NCBI GenBank assembly: GCA_022410635.1
Contig: JAJVDF010000003.1
Span: 6,186,872 to 6,250,871 of the forward strand
Direction: 5' to 3'
Source of the DNA: Tretioscincus oriximinensis
Taxonomy: Eukaryota > Chordata > Lepidosauria > Squamata > Gymnophthalmidae
DNA: 64,000 nucleotides
A program made the translations under genes and the position numbers. Under the pieces are notes generated by a model. It made no database searches. It saw nothing but the letters and a program-made list of their open reading frames with translations, and had not been told where the DNA came from. Each line of letters opens with the position of its first letter. Position 1 is the stretch's first letter. This document shows positions 34,450 through 46,800 of the stretch, piece by piece.

Positions 34450-35030
34450 CTGTTCCACTTAGAACATAAGAACATAACATAAGAAGAGCCATACTGGATA
34501 AGGCCACACAGCCCATCAAGTCCAGCATTCTGTCTCACACAGAGGCTCACCAGAGGAACAGTCCGAACAGAGGAAAGCAAACTATGCACCTGATCATGAC
34601 TCCCTGCAAATGGTATCTCAGGAGTTCTGCATGTTGCTCCATCCCGGAGGCAACNTCTAGACATCCATCCTAGTACCCATTTATACCCTTGGTGTCCATA
34701 AACCTGTCTAGTCCTGTCTTGAAACTATCCAAGCTNTTAGCTACCACCACCTCTTCAGGAAGTAAATTCCACAGGCTTATGACCCTCTGGGTGAAAAAAT
34801 ACTTTCCTTCGTCTGTTCTCACTTTTCTGCCTATCAGTTTTAAGGAGTGCCCTCTGGTCCTAGTGTTGTGTGATAGAGAAAACATTTTTCTCTATTCACC
34901 CTGTCCATCCCATGCATGATTTTGTACACTTCAATCAGATCACCTCTCATATGTCGCCTTTCGAGGCTGAAGAGGCCCAGATATTGCAGCCTGACGTCAT
35001 AAGACGTTGCAACCTGACTTCTCCAATTAA
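34450..35030 (-). repeat. CR1-group LINE 3' end
   Basis: Inverted tail 'GAACATAAGAACATAACATA', then the standard 3' blocks. On - it encodes LGLFSLERRHMRGDLIEVYK, then MHGMDRVNREK and TRTRGHSLKLIGRKVRTDE, then KYFFTQRVISLWNLLPEEVV. One frameshift separates the two parts. Confidence 0.85.
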
Positions 35031-35580
35031 TCAATAGAATCTAATATTATAGTTTGACAAACATCATAGCTTGCACCTTAACAAGCAATATGGATGACAG
35101 CAACAAAGAAAAGGTGAAGAAACAGATAATGAAAAGGAAAGAACTTTAGGTAAAAAACAACTTACTGAACACAGACATAACAGAGTTCCATTGATGGGGA
35201 AAGGTACTATTATATACAGAAATTGGATGGATACTCTAGAAGGAGGTACTACGGATCTTAAAATATAACTTGACATTGGTATCTTCTTCATTTGTTTTAC
35301 TCAGTTATTTTTATTTTACTTGCTTATATTTCTTGCTCTGCAGCATATATAAAATATTATGAATTTTCTCCCCAAATTCAGACAATATTTTTAGGGAACT
35401 GTGGAAACATCACAATGCTTTATTTGCTGCATATCTTGCTGCCCTTAGTAGTGTTTTATCTCTTATTGTCATGTTTTTACCTTGTAGTTCATTAAATAAC
35501 TATAAAAACACAACTTCCTCTGTGGGGATATCAAATAATCTCAATAGCCCTGCTTGGAATCTTCACAATTCATTCAGCAA
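35031..35580. other. Intergenic, nothing recognised
   Basis: No gene; two overlapping 67-75-codon frames without domains. Confidence 0.35.
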
Positions 35581-36400
35581 GAATATTTGTTTTTTTATTG
35601 TTGATTTTTATAACAATATCATAGTCAGACAATAAGACAATGAATTAACATACCACAACTAAATAAAACATGAAACACACACAAAAGATAGAAGAATAAA
35701 CATTAGACATTAACCATTAAACAACATTCCCCCAAAGAACTGATCTTGTACCAATATTCCTTAAAAGCCTACTAATATCTTCATTCAGTTCAGATTTATA
35801 TGCAAAATTTAATCCTTGATCTCTTCTTAACTTTTTGTACCTCCTCTTTACCCTTTGCTGGATAATTTCATCACTCCTCAAATCAAATAATAATTGTTCA
35901 ATTACGTAATGGTGCCATTGGCAAATAGTCCAGGCTATATAATTTTCCTATCCAAAATCTAGTTGCCTCACTATATACTCTGTTTCTGTTGTAATATTAC
36001 AATTATTGAAGTTAAACATTAGGCAACTTTCATTTGTCCAATTAGCTTACAGTTCCTATAATTTTGTTTATCTGCCCAGTAATCAGATTCCAAAAAGCTT
36101 TGATTTTTAAACATTCCCCCTGTAGGTAAATATAATTTATCCTTGTATTCTTACAGTGCCAACAAATTAAATTAAACCAAATGTGCTAATTGTGTTGGTG
36201 TTTTGTGAATCATTTTAATTCTTAATTCCTTTTGCCTATAATTTGACTCCATATAAATCAATAAATCAATAATTAAGCAATTGTTCATGTTACTTAAGTC
36301 TATATTTCATAATCTTTCAAGACTGTTTTCCACTTTAGCTCCGAATCCAGCAAGAATTTTATAAACCTTTGCGGCACACCCTCTTCTTCCCTTGCTCATA
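35581..36400 (-). repeat. Probable old L1 LINE 3' end
   Basis: A T-rich left end (an inverted poly-A-like tract) is followed by A/T-rich sequence. Near 36150 (inverted) is a 'GTGCCAACA' segment in the position of the L1 ORF2 C-terminal Cys/His knuckle seen clearly in the 63.1-64.0 kb L1. Much decayed. Confidence 0.4.
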
Positions 36401-36416
36401 TCTTTTATCACTTTTG

Positions 36417-36600
36417 AACCCAGCTATTCGAAAGCATGAATTGCAAGAAATTGCAACTGACTGCAAGTAGATACTTGGGAACCACCAGANCCTGGTGGAG
36501 AAGATAGAATGGAAGCCTTTGGCAAAATATATCCTTGTAAGCTGCTTTGAGTCCCTTTGAAAGGTATAGGAACCCAGTTTTTCTTCTTCTTCTTCTTTCC
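36417..36600 (+). mobile_element. Sauria-type SINE, 5'-truncated
   Basis: Begins in the body (CCCAGCTATTCGAAAGCATG), then 'GACTGCAAGTAGATACTTGG', 'AAGCTGCTTTGAGTCCCTTT' and a (TTC)n tail. The tRNA-like head is missing. Confidence 0.8.
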
Positions 36601-38060
36601 AATACTATTTCCTTCTTATTTAAAAAGAATAGGGAACCCAAAATTTAACCGGATCATTCAATTTATTTCTCTACCGCTTCCATATTCTAGTATTCTTTTA
36701 TTTTTTCTAATATACAGTAAGTCTTTTTATATTTGATATATCCTTATTGTTTACATAATAACTTCCTTATAATTGTATGCTGATCTAGTGCTTCTAGTTC
36801 TTGTTATTTTCCGTACAATGTTCTTAATGTTACNGATTTAGGGTTACGTTTGTGGTTCCTTTGACATTCTTCCACTTCCTTAATTATCTCTTTCCCTCCT
36901 TCCCCTTCCTCTTTATGCCAATTTCTTTATTAAGACAGCATCCCAGTATGACTACCTTAAAAGGAACCCATAATAAGTTCAGGACTACTTGATCTGTTGG
37001 TGTTTGCATTAAAATAATGGAAAAATTCATTTATCAATTGTTTATCTTCTTCCTTCAAAATAACAATAAAATCATACCTCCAATTCTTTCTTACCCTTTC
37101 TCCTTTGTAAGAGCATTACCTGTGCTACCCACAAATCATCTGGAACAGAACCAGATCATAGGGAAAGATTATATATTTTAGCTAGGACCTCAGCAGTTTC
37201 ACACTTGAGGTTTTTTTTTATCTCTCTGGGATGTCTGTCATCTGGACTCAGTAGAATTAATTTAACCTCTCTGTAATCTCAACAATGCTAAGAACTCCAT
37301 TATTCCATTACTACATCACAGTAATATTTTGTTACAGCTACTCTGAGGTTGTTTGGTTTTCATTTGTGATGAAGGGTGTTGATTTTTGATGTTAAAAATC
37401 ACCAGAAACTGTATGGTTGATTAGCAACACTTAGGGGGCAGAAACCTATTCAGAACTCTCTTCTCATTTGCACTACTGAATGTCAAATCCAGATACAATT
37501 TGTTAAAAGACACTTTTTGTTTTTATTTTCCATAAGATGCACTTAACAATTCTATAGTGTAATGCAGTTGGACTCAGTGATCCTTCTAACTCTATGGTTC
37601 TCATTGCAATTAAAATAAATGCAACCTTTGGGAACTTAATGCTCTCAAGTCCTTCCCAACAATTTAAGATAAACTTTACATTATATGAAGAATTCCATTT
37701 CTTAAAATTCTTCATNTTGCAATATGGAAACTGCAAACCCTTTAGACTGTTGCATGCTAGTAGTGTGAACTAAATATGGAAAAGAACCAAATTATTACTG
37801 CTTTTTTACTGCCACCCTGTGGTTACTGTCTATAAGTGCAGTAATCTTTCCCCCCAAGGGCCAGTTGCTGGCATAGCTTCCAATAGCTCTACAGTGCAAA
37901 AATTGAAAATAGAGAAAATTAAGTGACTCCCTTAACTTTCCTGAGGGCTGCAAGGCTGATCGCTTCTTGCACAAGGATGAGGTGTCCAGCAGACCTTCCT
38001 TTTACATTTGCTCGTACTGGTAAGTTTTAAGCCTTGAAGTAGTTCAAGGTAAAAACTCCA
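36601..38060. other. Intergenic, nothing recognised
   Basis: A/T-rich; no gene or named repeat. Confidence 0.35.
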
Positions 38061-38065
38061 GAAAG

Positions 38066-38662
38066 ATGCCCAAACTGAGGTAATTAATATTCATGCTAAT
38101 TTGCATATTCACAAATATGCATACATCTGCAAAATCCCCCACCCAAGAAATTTTTTAAATGCGTGAGAATTTTTTGAAGTGTGTGAGAAATTTGTATGTT
38201 TTATTATTTAGTGAGAGGAGGCTGCTTTCAGGAGCTGGCCAGCGGCCCCTAATGGTGGTGCAGTGAATTTGTTTTAAAAATTGTTTTCAATGCATGAGAA
38301 TTTTTGAAGTGCACGTGATTTTTTTTTCTTTTACTGAGGGGAGGGTACCTTCAGGAGCTGGCCCTGGTTGCCAGAGCCCCCTAGTGATAGTGCAGTGTAT
38401 TTTAAAAAAAAATTAAAATCTTTTTAAGTGTGAGAATTTTTTGAAGTGCATGAGATTTTTAAAATATTTTTACTGAGGGAAGGATGCCTTCAGGAGCTGT
38501 CCCCAGTTGCCAGAACCACCTAGTGGTGGTGCAGTGATTTAAAAAAAATCTTTTTAGTTTTTTTAAAAAAACAGGGAAATGGCACCACGGGAGGGTGGGG
38601 TAGAAACCCCAAAACCGGGTTCCCCCCCTCAAAAAAAGGGGTCATCTGGTCAGCCTATCTAA
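38066..38662. mobile_element. MITE ('ctggtcagcct' family) with triplicated interior
   Basis: The right end GGGGTCATCTGGTCAGCCTA matches the family terminus at 48.3 kb. The left part holds 'AATATTCATGCTAATTTGCA', which occurs inverted in the 4.37-kb copy. The interior has three tandem units of about 120-130 bp (near 38165-38285, 38286-38420 and 38421-38545), each with a 'GAATTTTTTGAAGTG' start, a 'TCAGGAGCTGGCC'-like block and a 'CCTAGTGGTGGTGCAGTGA'-like end. Confidence 0.7.
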
Positions 38663-38744
38663 GGTCATAATCTCAGCCTAGCAAGGACTCAGAGCTAAAA
38701 TGGGTTTTTCTGATCCCATAAAGAACTGTTGGGCACAACATATC

Positions 38745-38880
38745 TGCCATAGCCGATTACACGTGTATCTAGTATGAATCTGCATATATTAAGTCTATAA
38801 TTTACTTGTGCTGAGATCATGTGATTGTGAAACTCAGCTGGAAGCAGAATTTCAGTGNCTAGGGTTCTTCTGGGGTGAGA
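38745..38880. repeat. Unnamed interspersed repeat, copy 1
   Basis: 'TAGTATGAATCTGCATATAT', then 'AAGTCTATAATTTACTTGTG' and 'CAGCTGGAAGCAGAATTT' recur with changes at 40063-40200. I do not know the family. Confidence 0.5.
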
Positions 38881-39079
38881 ATGGTTCCAATTGGGCATGC
38901 TTAGCTCCCAGAACTCCATGAAAGGTACCTGCCTACTAAAGGCATTGATCTGGGCAAGACTAAGGCATCCGAATTAAAGTTGGCACTGGATGAATCACTT
39001 TGCTTCTTTCTGGCAGTCCTACATTTACCCAAGGCCTCCATTCCACACAGTGACTTTCTGTGCCTGCNGATGGAAAGGA

Positions 39080-39680
39080 CTTTGTTCTAGAGGTGCAGAA
39101 AAGGGCAACAAGAATGGTCAAGGGGCTGGAGCACATCCCTTATGCAGTCTGGACCTCTTCAGCCTCGAAGGATGATCTGTTTAAATGGTGATCTGATTGA
39201 AGTGTATGCAGTCATGCAAGGGATGGATAAGATGAANAGAGAAAAAAAANNTTTTCTCTATCACGCAACACTAGGACCTGGGGACATTCCTTCAGACTGA
39301 TGGGCTAAAGAGTGAGGGCCGTGAAAAGTATTTTTTCACCCAGAGGGTCATTGGCCTGTAGAATTTGCTTCTCAAAGAGGTGGTGGTAGCTAGCAGCCTG
39401 GATAGCTTTAAGTCAGGATTAGACAAGTTCATGGAACCGAAGGGTATAAATAGATACTAGGATGGATCGCTTAATACTGCCTCAGAGATGGGGCAACAGG
39501 CAGTATACCTGCTGGGGTACCATTTGCAAGATGTCAAGAACAGAAGCCTTCTTCTGCTTCAGACTGACCAGGTTTCATTGGTGGGCCATTGCGTGAGACA
39601 AAACACTGGACTAGATGGACCCTAACTGGGTTCAGCAGGGCTCCTCTTACATCCTTAGGTTCTAGAGACATGACAAGAAT
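39080..39680 (+). repeat. CR1-group LINE 3' end
   Basis: Starts in ORF2 coding ('GGACCTCTTCAGCCTCGAAG') and runs through the 'CACCCAGAGGGTCATTGGCC' and 'GATAGCTTTAAGTCAGGATT' blocks to a terminus resembling 'CTCTTACATCCTTAGGTTCT'. Frameshifts and Ns at about 39237-39251. Confidence 0.8.
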
Positions 39681-40020
39681 GGCTGCTCACTTGTAGCAGA
39701 AGCAGAAGACTAGCAAAGGGGGATTAAGTAACATAAATCCCTGGGGACAGGCTTAAGAGGTAAAGAAAAAGGGCCAGAAACATATAAATCTTCACCCGAG
39801 TTGCAATATGCTAAACGCAAAGGAAGAGTTATCTGCCCAACGGAAAAGACCTGTGTGGGTCTTTGTTGCCACGCTGTGGATATTGTATGTAACTGCAATT
39901 GCTCTCTTCTCCTAAGAACCAGGACCAAATGCCACCAGCAGCCTAGTTTCAAAATTGAAAAAGAGAAAATTAAGCAAGTGATTTTCTTGAGCTTCCTGAG
40001 GATTCCAAAACAGGGTCACT
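39681..40020. other. Intergenic, nothing recognised
   Basis: No gene; overlapping short frames on both strands without domains. Confidence 0.35.
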
Positions 40021-40024
40021 GGAA

Positions 40025-40200
40025 AATGGCACAAATGGCTCAGTTGCTTAGGAAACCATCTCTCATCTGGGTATACTATGAATCTGTGCATATAATATCT
40101 ATAATGTGCTTAAATTGTGTTTAAGCTGCTATCAAGACCCCCATTTNTATATACCAGCTGGAAGCACAATGATATCGCAAATGATTCCTCCGGGGTAGGC
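40025..40200. repeat. Unnamed repeat, copy 2, with SINE-head scrap
   Basis: The left 40 bases are a Sauria SINE head ('GGCTCAGTTGCTTAGGAAAC'). From 40063 it matches the 38.75-kb repeat ('CTATGAATCTGTGCATATAA', 'CCAGCTGGAAGCACAATG'). Confidence 0.5.
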
Positions 40201-40670
40201 GGTGCTGGATTAAACCCAGTGAAGGCCCCCAGGCAGTCAAAATTTTTGTGAGAACCTCATCATAATTATCGTTTAAATCACCAATTCATCATCAAGAACA
40301 ATATCTCTTGATGCCACCATAACACGAGGCCACAAGGCACGCAGGGGTGACCAGGTGTGCACCTGTGTGCAGGTGTGTGTTTTTGGGGCAAGCAGCATAA
40401 GCAGCACTCAGGAGAAGGAGCACTTCTGAGAAGAACTGGAGGTTNCAGGAAGGGACAAGGGGGTCATCCTTGGAATTCTTCAGCTTTTTGCCTTGCTTGC
40501 TCTTTTGGCCATCTAGAGAGTCAGGTGCCCACTCCACATTAGCCTGTCATCCTCCTATCCTTTCTCCCCTTCTCACCCACCTGCTCCCTTTCAAGCACTT
40601 ACTAGCCAGGTTTTCTGCCAGGGCACTCTAGAAATTGAAGCATTGCTGCAGTTTTGATCCAGAGCAGGCA
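40201..40670. other. Intergenic, nothing recognised
   Basis: Contains a CACCTGTGTGCAGGTGTGTG-type stretch near 40360; no gene seen. Confidence 0.35.
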
Positions 40671-40675
40671 AGCAG

Positions 40676-41311
40676 GTAGGGTTGCTACCTGTCCCATATC
40701 ATACGGGATGTCCCNTATTTCTGGTAAAAATTACACATCCTGTATTATGATTCAGTGTCNTGTAAAATACGCGTTCCCCCTGGTCGTGGGCATTCCTACG
40801 TCTCCTGTGCTTGGAAGCCAAACGGGGCTGGAGGAGTCAGGGAGGTGAGGTAGGTGAACTGTTCTTGGCCAAATGGGGCCTGTTTTCTGCTGCCTGGGGA
40901 GCCTTGACGGCTCCATTCTCCTTTCCAGCCCATCCTCCTCTCCCTGGTGAAGAAANAAGGCGACGAAAAATCCTGTGGAGGAGAAACTGTCCCCAAAGGC
41001 CACCATTTCCATTAGCATCAGCATCAGGCACAAGCACGCCGCAAACTTCTTCCGGAGGGCTTGACGTGATGGCGTACAGCACAAATTACTTGGCTATTTT
41101 GCCACCGGCAGCTTTCCTTCACGAACTTCCTCTGTATGTGTGCGCCATCGTTCAATGTCCATATTCACATATGGACATTTTACATATGGGATGTAAAAAT
41201 TATCTTAAATTGTTCATTTTGAGGGTTTTTTAGTGTCCCTTAGTTTTGTGAAATGTCCCTTATTTTTAAGAGCATGTCCCTTATTTCACTTATCAAAAGG
41301 TGGCAACCCTA
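40676..41311. mobile_element. DNA-transposon derivative with TAGGGTTGC ends
   Basis: The left end TAGGGTTGCTACCTGTCCCA and the right end AAGGTGGCAACCCTACA are inverted copies. Repeated 'GTCCCTTATTTTTA' motifs lie near the right side and their complements near the left. The interior 40800-41060 is much richer in G+C and has open frames on both strands (for example - 40837-41082) that I could not assign. It may be foreign DNA picked up by the element. Confidence 0.55.
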
Positions 41312-41469
41312 CAAGCAGGAGATGACTGGGCTGCCCAGCTATGGTGGGTGGAAGGAATGAAAGAGAAACCCTTTGTTACTTCATCACTGCAGAANCTTCT
41401 GGTCTGCTGTTTTGGGTGGCATTTTCTTCACTGTATTTGCTCAAAATACCATTCTTGAAACACACCAGT

Positions 41470-41740
41470 ATGGCTCTTCTTATAGGACTAGACAGGTTTA
41501 TGGACACCAAGGGTATATATGGATACTAGGATGGATGTCTGGATGTTGCCTCCGGGATGGCACAACGGGCAGGACTCCTGAAATACCATTTGCAGGGAGT
41601 CATGAACAGATGCATATTTTGCTTTCCTCTGTTCGGACTGCCCAGGGGCACCTGGTGGGCCTCTGTGTGACACAGAATGCTGGACTTGAAGGGCTGTGAC
41701 CTGATCCAGTATGGCTCTTCTTATGTTCTTATGTGCTTAT
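41470..41740 (+). repeat. CR1-group LINE 3' end
   Basis: 'TAGACAGGTTTATGGACACC', 'GGTATATATGGATACTAGGA', then 'CTCTGTGTGACACAGAATGC' and the terminus 'TTCTTATGTTCTTATGTGC', in + orientation. Confidence 0.8.
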
Positions 41741-41786
41741 AAGTGCTCGCAAAGNAACAAAAACATCAGAAAACACTCTACTAGGC

Positions 41787-42095
41787 ACGGATAGCTCAGT
41801 TGCTTAGGAATCCGTCTCTCGCCTGGGAGATGGGGTTTCGAAGCCCTGTGTGGGACGTGGGGAGGGNTGAGCACCTTCCACTAGCCTGTAGCTCTAGCCA
41901 ACCCAGCTATTCGAAAGCATGAATTGCAAGAAATTGCAACTGACTGCAAGTAGATACATCGGAACCACCATAGCCTGGTGGGGAAGATAGAATGGAAGCC
42001 TTCGGGCAAAATATATCCTTGTAAGCNGCTTTGAGTCCCTTGAAAGGTGAGAAAAGCGGGGTATAAGAACTAAGTTCTTCTTCTTCTACTACCAC
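41787..42095 (+). mobile_element. Sauria-type SINE, well preserved
   Basis: Full order: head 'GGATAGCTCAGTTGCTTAGG' (A box), 'GGGTTTCGAAGCCC' (B box), body 'CTATTCGAAAGCATGAATTG', 'ACTGCAAGTAGATACATCGG', 3' part 'CTTTGAGTCCCTTGAAAGGT' and (TTC)n. Intact polymerase III box layout; not a tRNA gene. Confidence 0.88.
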
Positions 42096-43764
42096 CACAT
42101 ACTATCACTAGCCATAGCACAGATTCACTGCAATATACAACACATTCCACATCACCCCTACACACACACTGATCCACTCCAATTTCCACAAACCACAAAA
42201 GCATACTTAGATTCTCAAAGCTCATCAAAATACACTCAAAACTCACTCCAAACAATCAAAACTTAACAAAACACCATCAAAGTCACCCAAAACAGACAAC
42301 ACTCATCCCCAAAAGATAAAAACTCATTAAAACTTTCACTGGATCAGAATGCATAATNCACCTCAAGTATCCAACTTTTTCTGGTGTCCTGTTCTTGCTG
42401 CTGCTCCTGCCACTACCAACAGCTAGGTGGCCCATCAAGGCATTGTCTGTCCTCACTGCCATGGTCCCAGTAAGTGCTAGGAAGAAGGGAGGCGAGGAAG
42501 GAAAGGGGCTGAAGGCCATTAAAACCACACAGTTTTTTGAAATCATGGGCCTGTTTGTGGGGAGAGGGGAGGGGCAGGGCTTGGGTAGGTGTGTGGGTGG
42601 CAGGGCTTCCTGGGTTACCACATTTGTAACCTGGTGAAGCTATTCCCCAGTCAAGACGTGTATTGGGCCTAGATTGTCCTTGGAATGACACTGTTGATCA
42701 TCGTTCAAAGTTGGGTCCCACAACAAGCTTGTATGACTTCCCAGATTTATAGTCAGCAAAGTGGGCAGGAGGTAACATAAATTGCAAAGTCAGGATGTTT
42801 TTAACCACAAAACTCACAAGCACTTTGCATCCGCAATTTCAACAGACCCAATGTAAGAATGCCTTAGCAGGGTGACAGGAACATAAGGGTAACCTGACTG
42901 CATATGTAGAAGAAGCACCTGGAAGTCCAACATCCAAGACATATCAACAACAATCAAAGTATTCGGCAGAGACAGAAGGATGGCACAGGAGATTACTTAT
43001 GTGAACGCCACGAAATCTGAAACAGGTGGTAAGGACAATATTCTGTGCCAAGCTGCAATGTGTCTTAGCTGATGCTCTAGCATCAGGAAGATGCTGGGAT
43101 TATTTGTATTTTATGGCTGAAGGGCATCTCCAAAAAGTAATATGGAGGAAGGAAAGAATTGAAAGGCTCTAAAATCTAGCCTGTGGAAGGTCATGTTCAC
43201 AGTATCAAAGAGCTGAAGAATTCAATTCCGTTCACTATGCAGGACTTATTAAACCATCCTAGGTAGTTCTTTTGGAACTATAATCCAAGAAGCTACAGCA
43301 ATTGATCCTGGATTCTCTTACTTAGTTTTAGGAATAGCTTGAATGAATTCATGTAGGACTATCACAGACTACTCTTGTCCTCTGCTTGAGAATGCCCAGA
43401 AACCAATGACAGACTATTAATGTGAGATATTATCCTGTGTTCTGACAGAGTTAGAGACTNTAACAGATTATCAACGGCTACTAGAGCTAATGCCTAGGTA
43501 CCACTTGCGGGTTGGCAGGACACTCTGAAACCATTTAAATGGCCAGTTGCAGGGAGGATTTTTCCTTCATCTTCTTGAGACACTCAACAGTAACTGATTC
43601 CACCAATGGAATTATGAACCAGGAGTGATTCAAGAGATGCATTGGCAGGCACTGACTACTGCCAACATCCAGGCAAAATCCATGTATTTTTTCCTCTCTG
43701 GGGAGAACTTTTTAAGAAGGAAAAAACATATGTAAACTGCTTCTTTCTCCCCTCATTTTGTTAG
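42096..43764. other. Upstream/first-intron region of the lectin gene
   Basis: No clear coding exon. One weak candidate first exon is noted separately at 42795-42852. A short CR1-like scrap ('ACTTATTAAACCATCCTAGG') is near 43245. Confidence 0.4.
42795..42852 (+). other. Weak candidate first exon of the lectin gene
   Basis: An ATG opens 19 codons (MFLTTKLTSTLHPQFQQTQ) and ends at CAAT|GTAAGA, a good donor in the phase (1) that the next exon needs. There is no recognisable cytoplasmic signal such as a tyrosine or acidic-dileucine motif, so this may be chance. The true first exon could lie elsewhere in 41-43.7 kb. Confidence 0.2.
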
Positions 43765-43863
43765 CTTCTTCGCCACACTCCAAGAGAACTCTCTACATGG
43801 TGACAATCCTGGCTGTTCTCATTCTCCTTCTGACTACCATGTTGATTGTAGTGACGGTCTTGT
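43765..43863 (+). CDS. Lectin exon: membrane anchor
   Basis: Acceptor TTTTGTTAG|CT, donor CTTGT|GTAAGT. Encodes SSPHSKRTLYMVTILAV and then a run of Leu/Ile/Val/Thr that forms one membrane span. The Lys-Arg before it fits a type II (N-in) orientation. Confidence 0.85.
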
Positions 43864-46800
43864 GTAAGTACAGCCTCCAGAATGAGTTGCATTAAAATTT
43901 GCTTCTTTCTAATCTGCACGTGAGTAACATGATCCTTATGGGAAAAAGAAAATCNCCTTTGATATTGAATGCATCCTTTCAGTCGCTTACTACTTGCTAG
44001 CAGGTGGACAGCGTGCCTCTAGGGCTTTTACAGACAATACCATTTCGCATTTTCTGCTCACTACAGACAAGGCTGCATGAAAAACTATAGAAACACCCCA
44101 GAGGCAGAGAGAGATTGGAGTTATTGGCCTCCATTACAGTTAAACAGAAGAGGTCAGTGATGTGCTGAAAAAAATGTTGCCAAATTATTCCCTGTAACCC
44201 TTCAAGTACTACTGTATGCAGATTCCACATCTTCATCAACTGTTTTTGTGCTGTGGGTTTCCTGGGTTAGATAACATTGAAAGAAAACAGCTGGCCACTT
44301 TACTGGTGAGTTCTCTCATGCTAAAAATGGACTGAAGGTGGGTCAAAAATTANTCCACACATTGTTAGGGTTCCCAAATGCCCATATTAAGCAGGACACA
44401 TCCATACTTTTGATACGTTGTCCTGTGTCCATATTTATTTCTGGGAAATGGAGGAATTCCCACATGTTCAATTTCTGCCCTCAGCAAACACTCTTGGTTG
44501 AGACCAGAAATACAAACATTCTAGATAACTAGACAAGGTATCAAAATGTGACTGGGAAAGAGGGTGGATTATTCATTATTAGGGGATAATTATTATTAGG
44601 AGATAATTTGAGAGCCTCCTCCCCTTGAAACGTCTGCTTAGGGGCCTCTGCTGGGTTTAATCTGGCACTGAGACCTAGAGAGGTATCAGAAAGAACTACT
44701 GGGCTCTACCAGGGAAGATATTCAGAAGCATACATAGTCTAACTGATGATTGTTCTCAAGTGATGGAATGACCTTCTTTGGTTGAGCATCTCATAGTTGT
44801 GTGTTTGGGGAAGACGCTTATATGCACATAAATTCAGATTTGTCAAGAATATTCACTGATACTGGGGCATGATAACTCCTCTAAATAATTCAGGATTAAA
44901 TCTCAGGTTTTAAGTGTACCAAGTCCATGATTTATAAAAATCAGATTTGGTGACCAATTTCTAAAAATCTGTGAACTTCTGTTCAATCACAGCACTTGGT
45001 GTGTGTGCTGTGATGGAAGTAAATCGGCCTGGTTAACTCTTGTGCCCTTGCGCGCTAGCTGGTAGCCCAGTCTAGAAGGTGAGACAGCAAAGACGTCCCC
45101 ACACTCCTGCTCCTTTCCTAACAAGCTCAGGCCAGCCAGTGCCACAGTCTCACTAGCAACTGGTCCTGAGGTGACTGTCCTGGATGTCACCATCAGGTTG
45201 TCAAGATGAGGTTGTGTGGCTCAGGTAAGCAGCTGCCCATCCATGCTGGGCCTGCCAGCAGCCAGGGATCCATGATGTACTGCCAGAAAGAACAGAGGGA
45301 GGATGAGGGAGGGGGTAGGGGGGGAGGTTTGGGGAAGGACCGGGAGGTGTCAAAAGGCTGTGATTTTTAAAAATCCAGATCTGTTTAAGTGGGGGACGTT
45401 GTGACTTGGGTGGAGGCAGGGCTGTTAGGGCTCCTGGTTTGTTATATTTCGAATTTGGGGCCCTCCTTTAGCAGGTATCCAGGACGGAGATGCTTGTTGC
45501 TTGAAACATTGCTGGCAAGGACAGAGCTAGGATGGGGTAACTTGTGTCCTGCTTTTGGACTCTTGGACTATGGCAACTCTATGCACTATATTCCTTTCTC
45601 GTCCCACAGCCCAGACAAGCATCAGTCCACCACGGCCTTGAATTCTCAGAACATTTAACATAATGCTTTAGAGCACATCTTCCCAGATTAGCCTCTACAC
45701 AGAAGAAAGGCTGCCTTTGTCATGAAAGCCAACAGCAGCGGCAGAGTGTGCCAAAGGGACCAAGGTGGCAGCGCAGTGGGCATGTTAACAATGCTGACAA
45801 CTGATGTCTAAATGCTCTAGCATAGAGAACGTCATGCGCCACGTCCCGTGCAAACCCTCCACTCCAACTGCCACCACTCCATGAGAAAGTGCCAGGAACA
45901 CTTCAAAAAATAGGGTTTTCTCCCCCTGGCTCCAACTATTCCCTGCCACTTCCCAAACAATTGAGGAGTGGAAGTGTTTTGTTTTGTTTTTCCGATGGTC
46001 AACTGCTGCAGAAAAAGATGGAACCAACACCCACTCACCCTGGCCAAGAGAAAAGAAGTGGTTGCTGCTCTTTTCAGCAGCAACTTAGCCACTAGCAAAA
46101 GAGGAAATAAAAAAACCGCCAATCAGTTGAAAGGATGCAGGGGAGCAGAGCACTAACATTTCAGCACTACCCTGACACCCTCCCCACGAAAATATGACGG
46201 TCAGTTTTCTCCCTCTTTTTATCAACTTTGAATGCAAACAAGAAGTAGCCATATTTGGTCTCTTCCACACAATGTGGAAAAGTCAATTTAAGAAATAGCC
46301 GTGTTAGTCTAGCAGAAAGTCCAGCAAAGGAGCTAGCAGCACTTTGAGACTAACTTGAGAAAAGTGGTTGGCATAAGCTTTCGTAGACAGGTCTACTTCT
46401 TCAGATGCTGAGGGACTAATGTCAGGGTCAGGTATTTATAGGAAAATGTGTATGGGAGAAGACAAAGCATATGCAACTGTAGGGAGGTGTTGAATTGCAG
46501 GGTAGAAAAACAGGTAAATAGCAGGAACTAATCTCCTTGTGTGAAAAAGTCCCTGGGGCAACAAGGGGCAATGTCTAGTAGACAAACAATCAAATAAATG
46601 CTTAACAGGTGGAAAAGGACTGCCGAATGCAGCCGCCACATGTACCTATAAATCCATGTGGAACAGGCGAGGCAACTAACCAGGAAGTAAATATTGAGCA
46701 CGTACCGTATGCGATTCTGCATTGTCTTCTCATGGTATCCTAGTAACCCCATTAAGGATCTGCACACATAGGAAGGCTTCTTTCCTCCATAGCTGCATGG

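Noticed and set aside
41787..41860. tRNA gene suggested by A- and B-box-like sequence
   Set aside because: It is the head of a SINE repeated at least six times in the window, with SINE body and tail attached and no cloverleaf acceptor stem. The same applies to the heads at 20.4, 51.6, 58.3, 59.3 and 60.7 kb.
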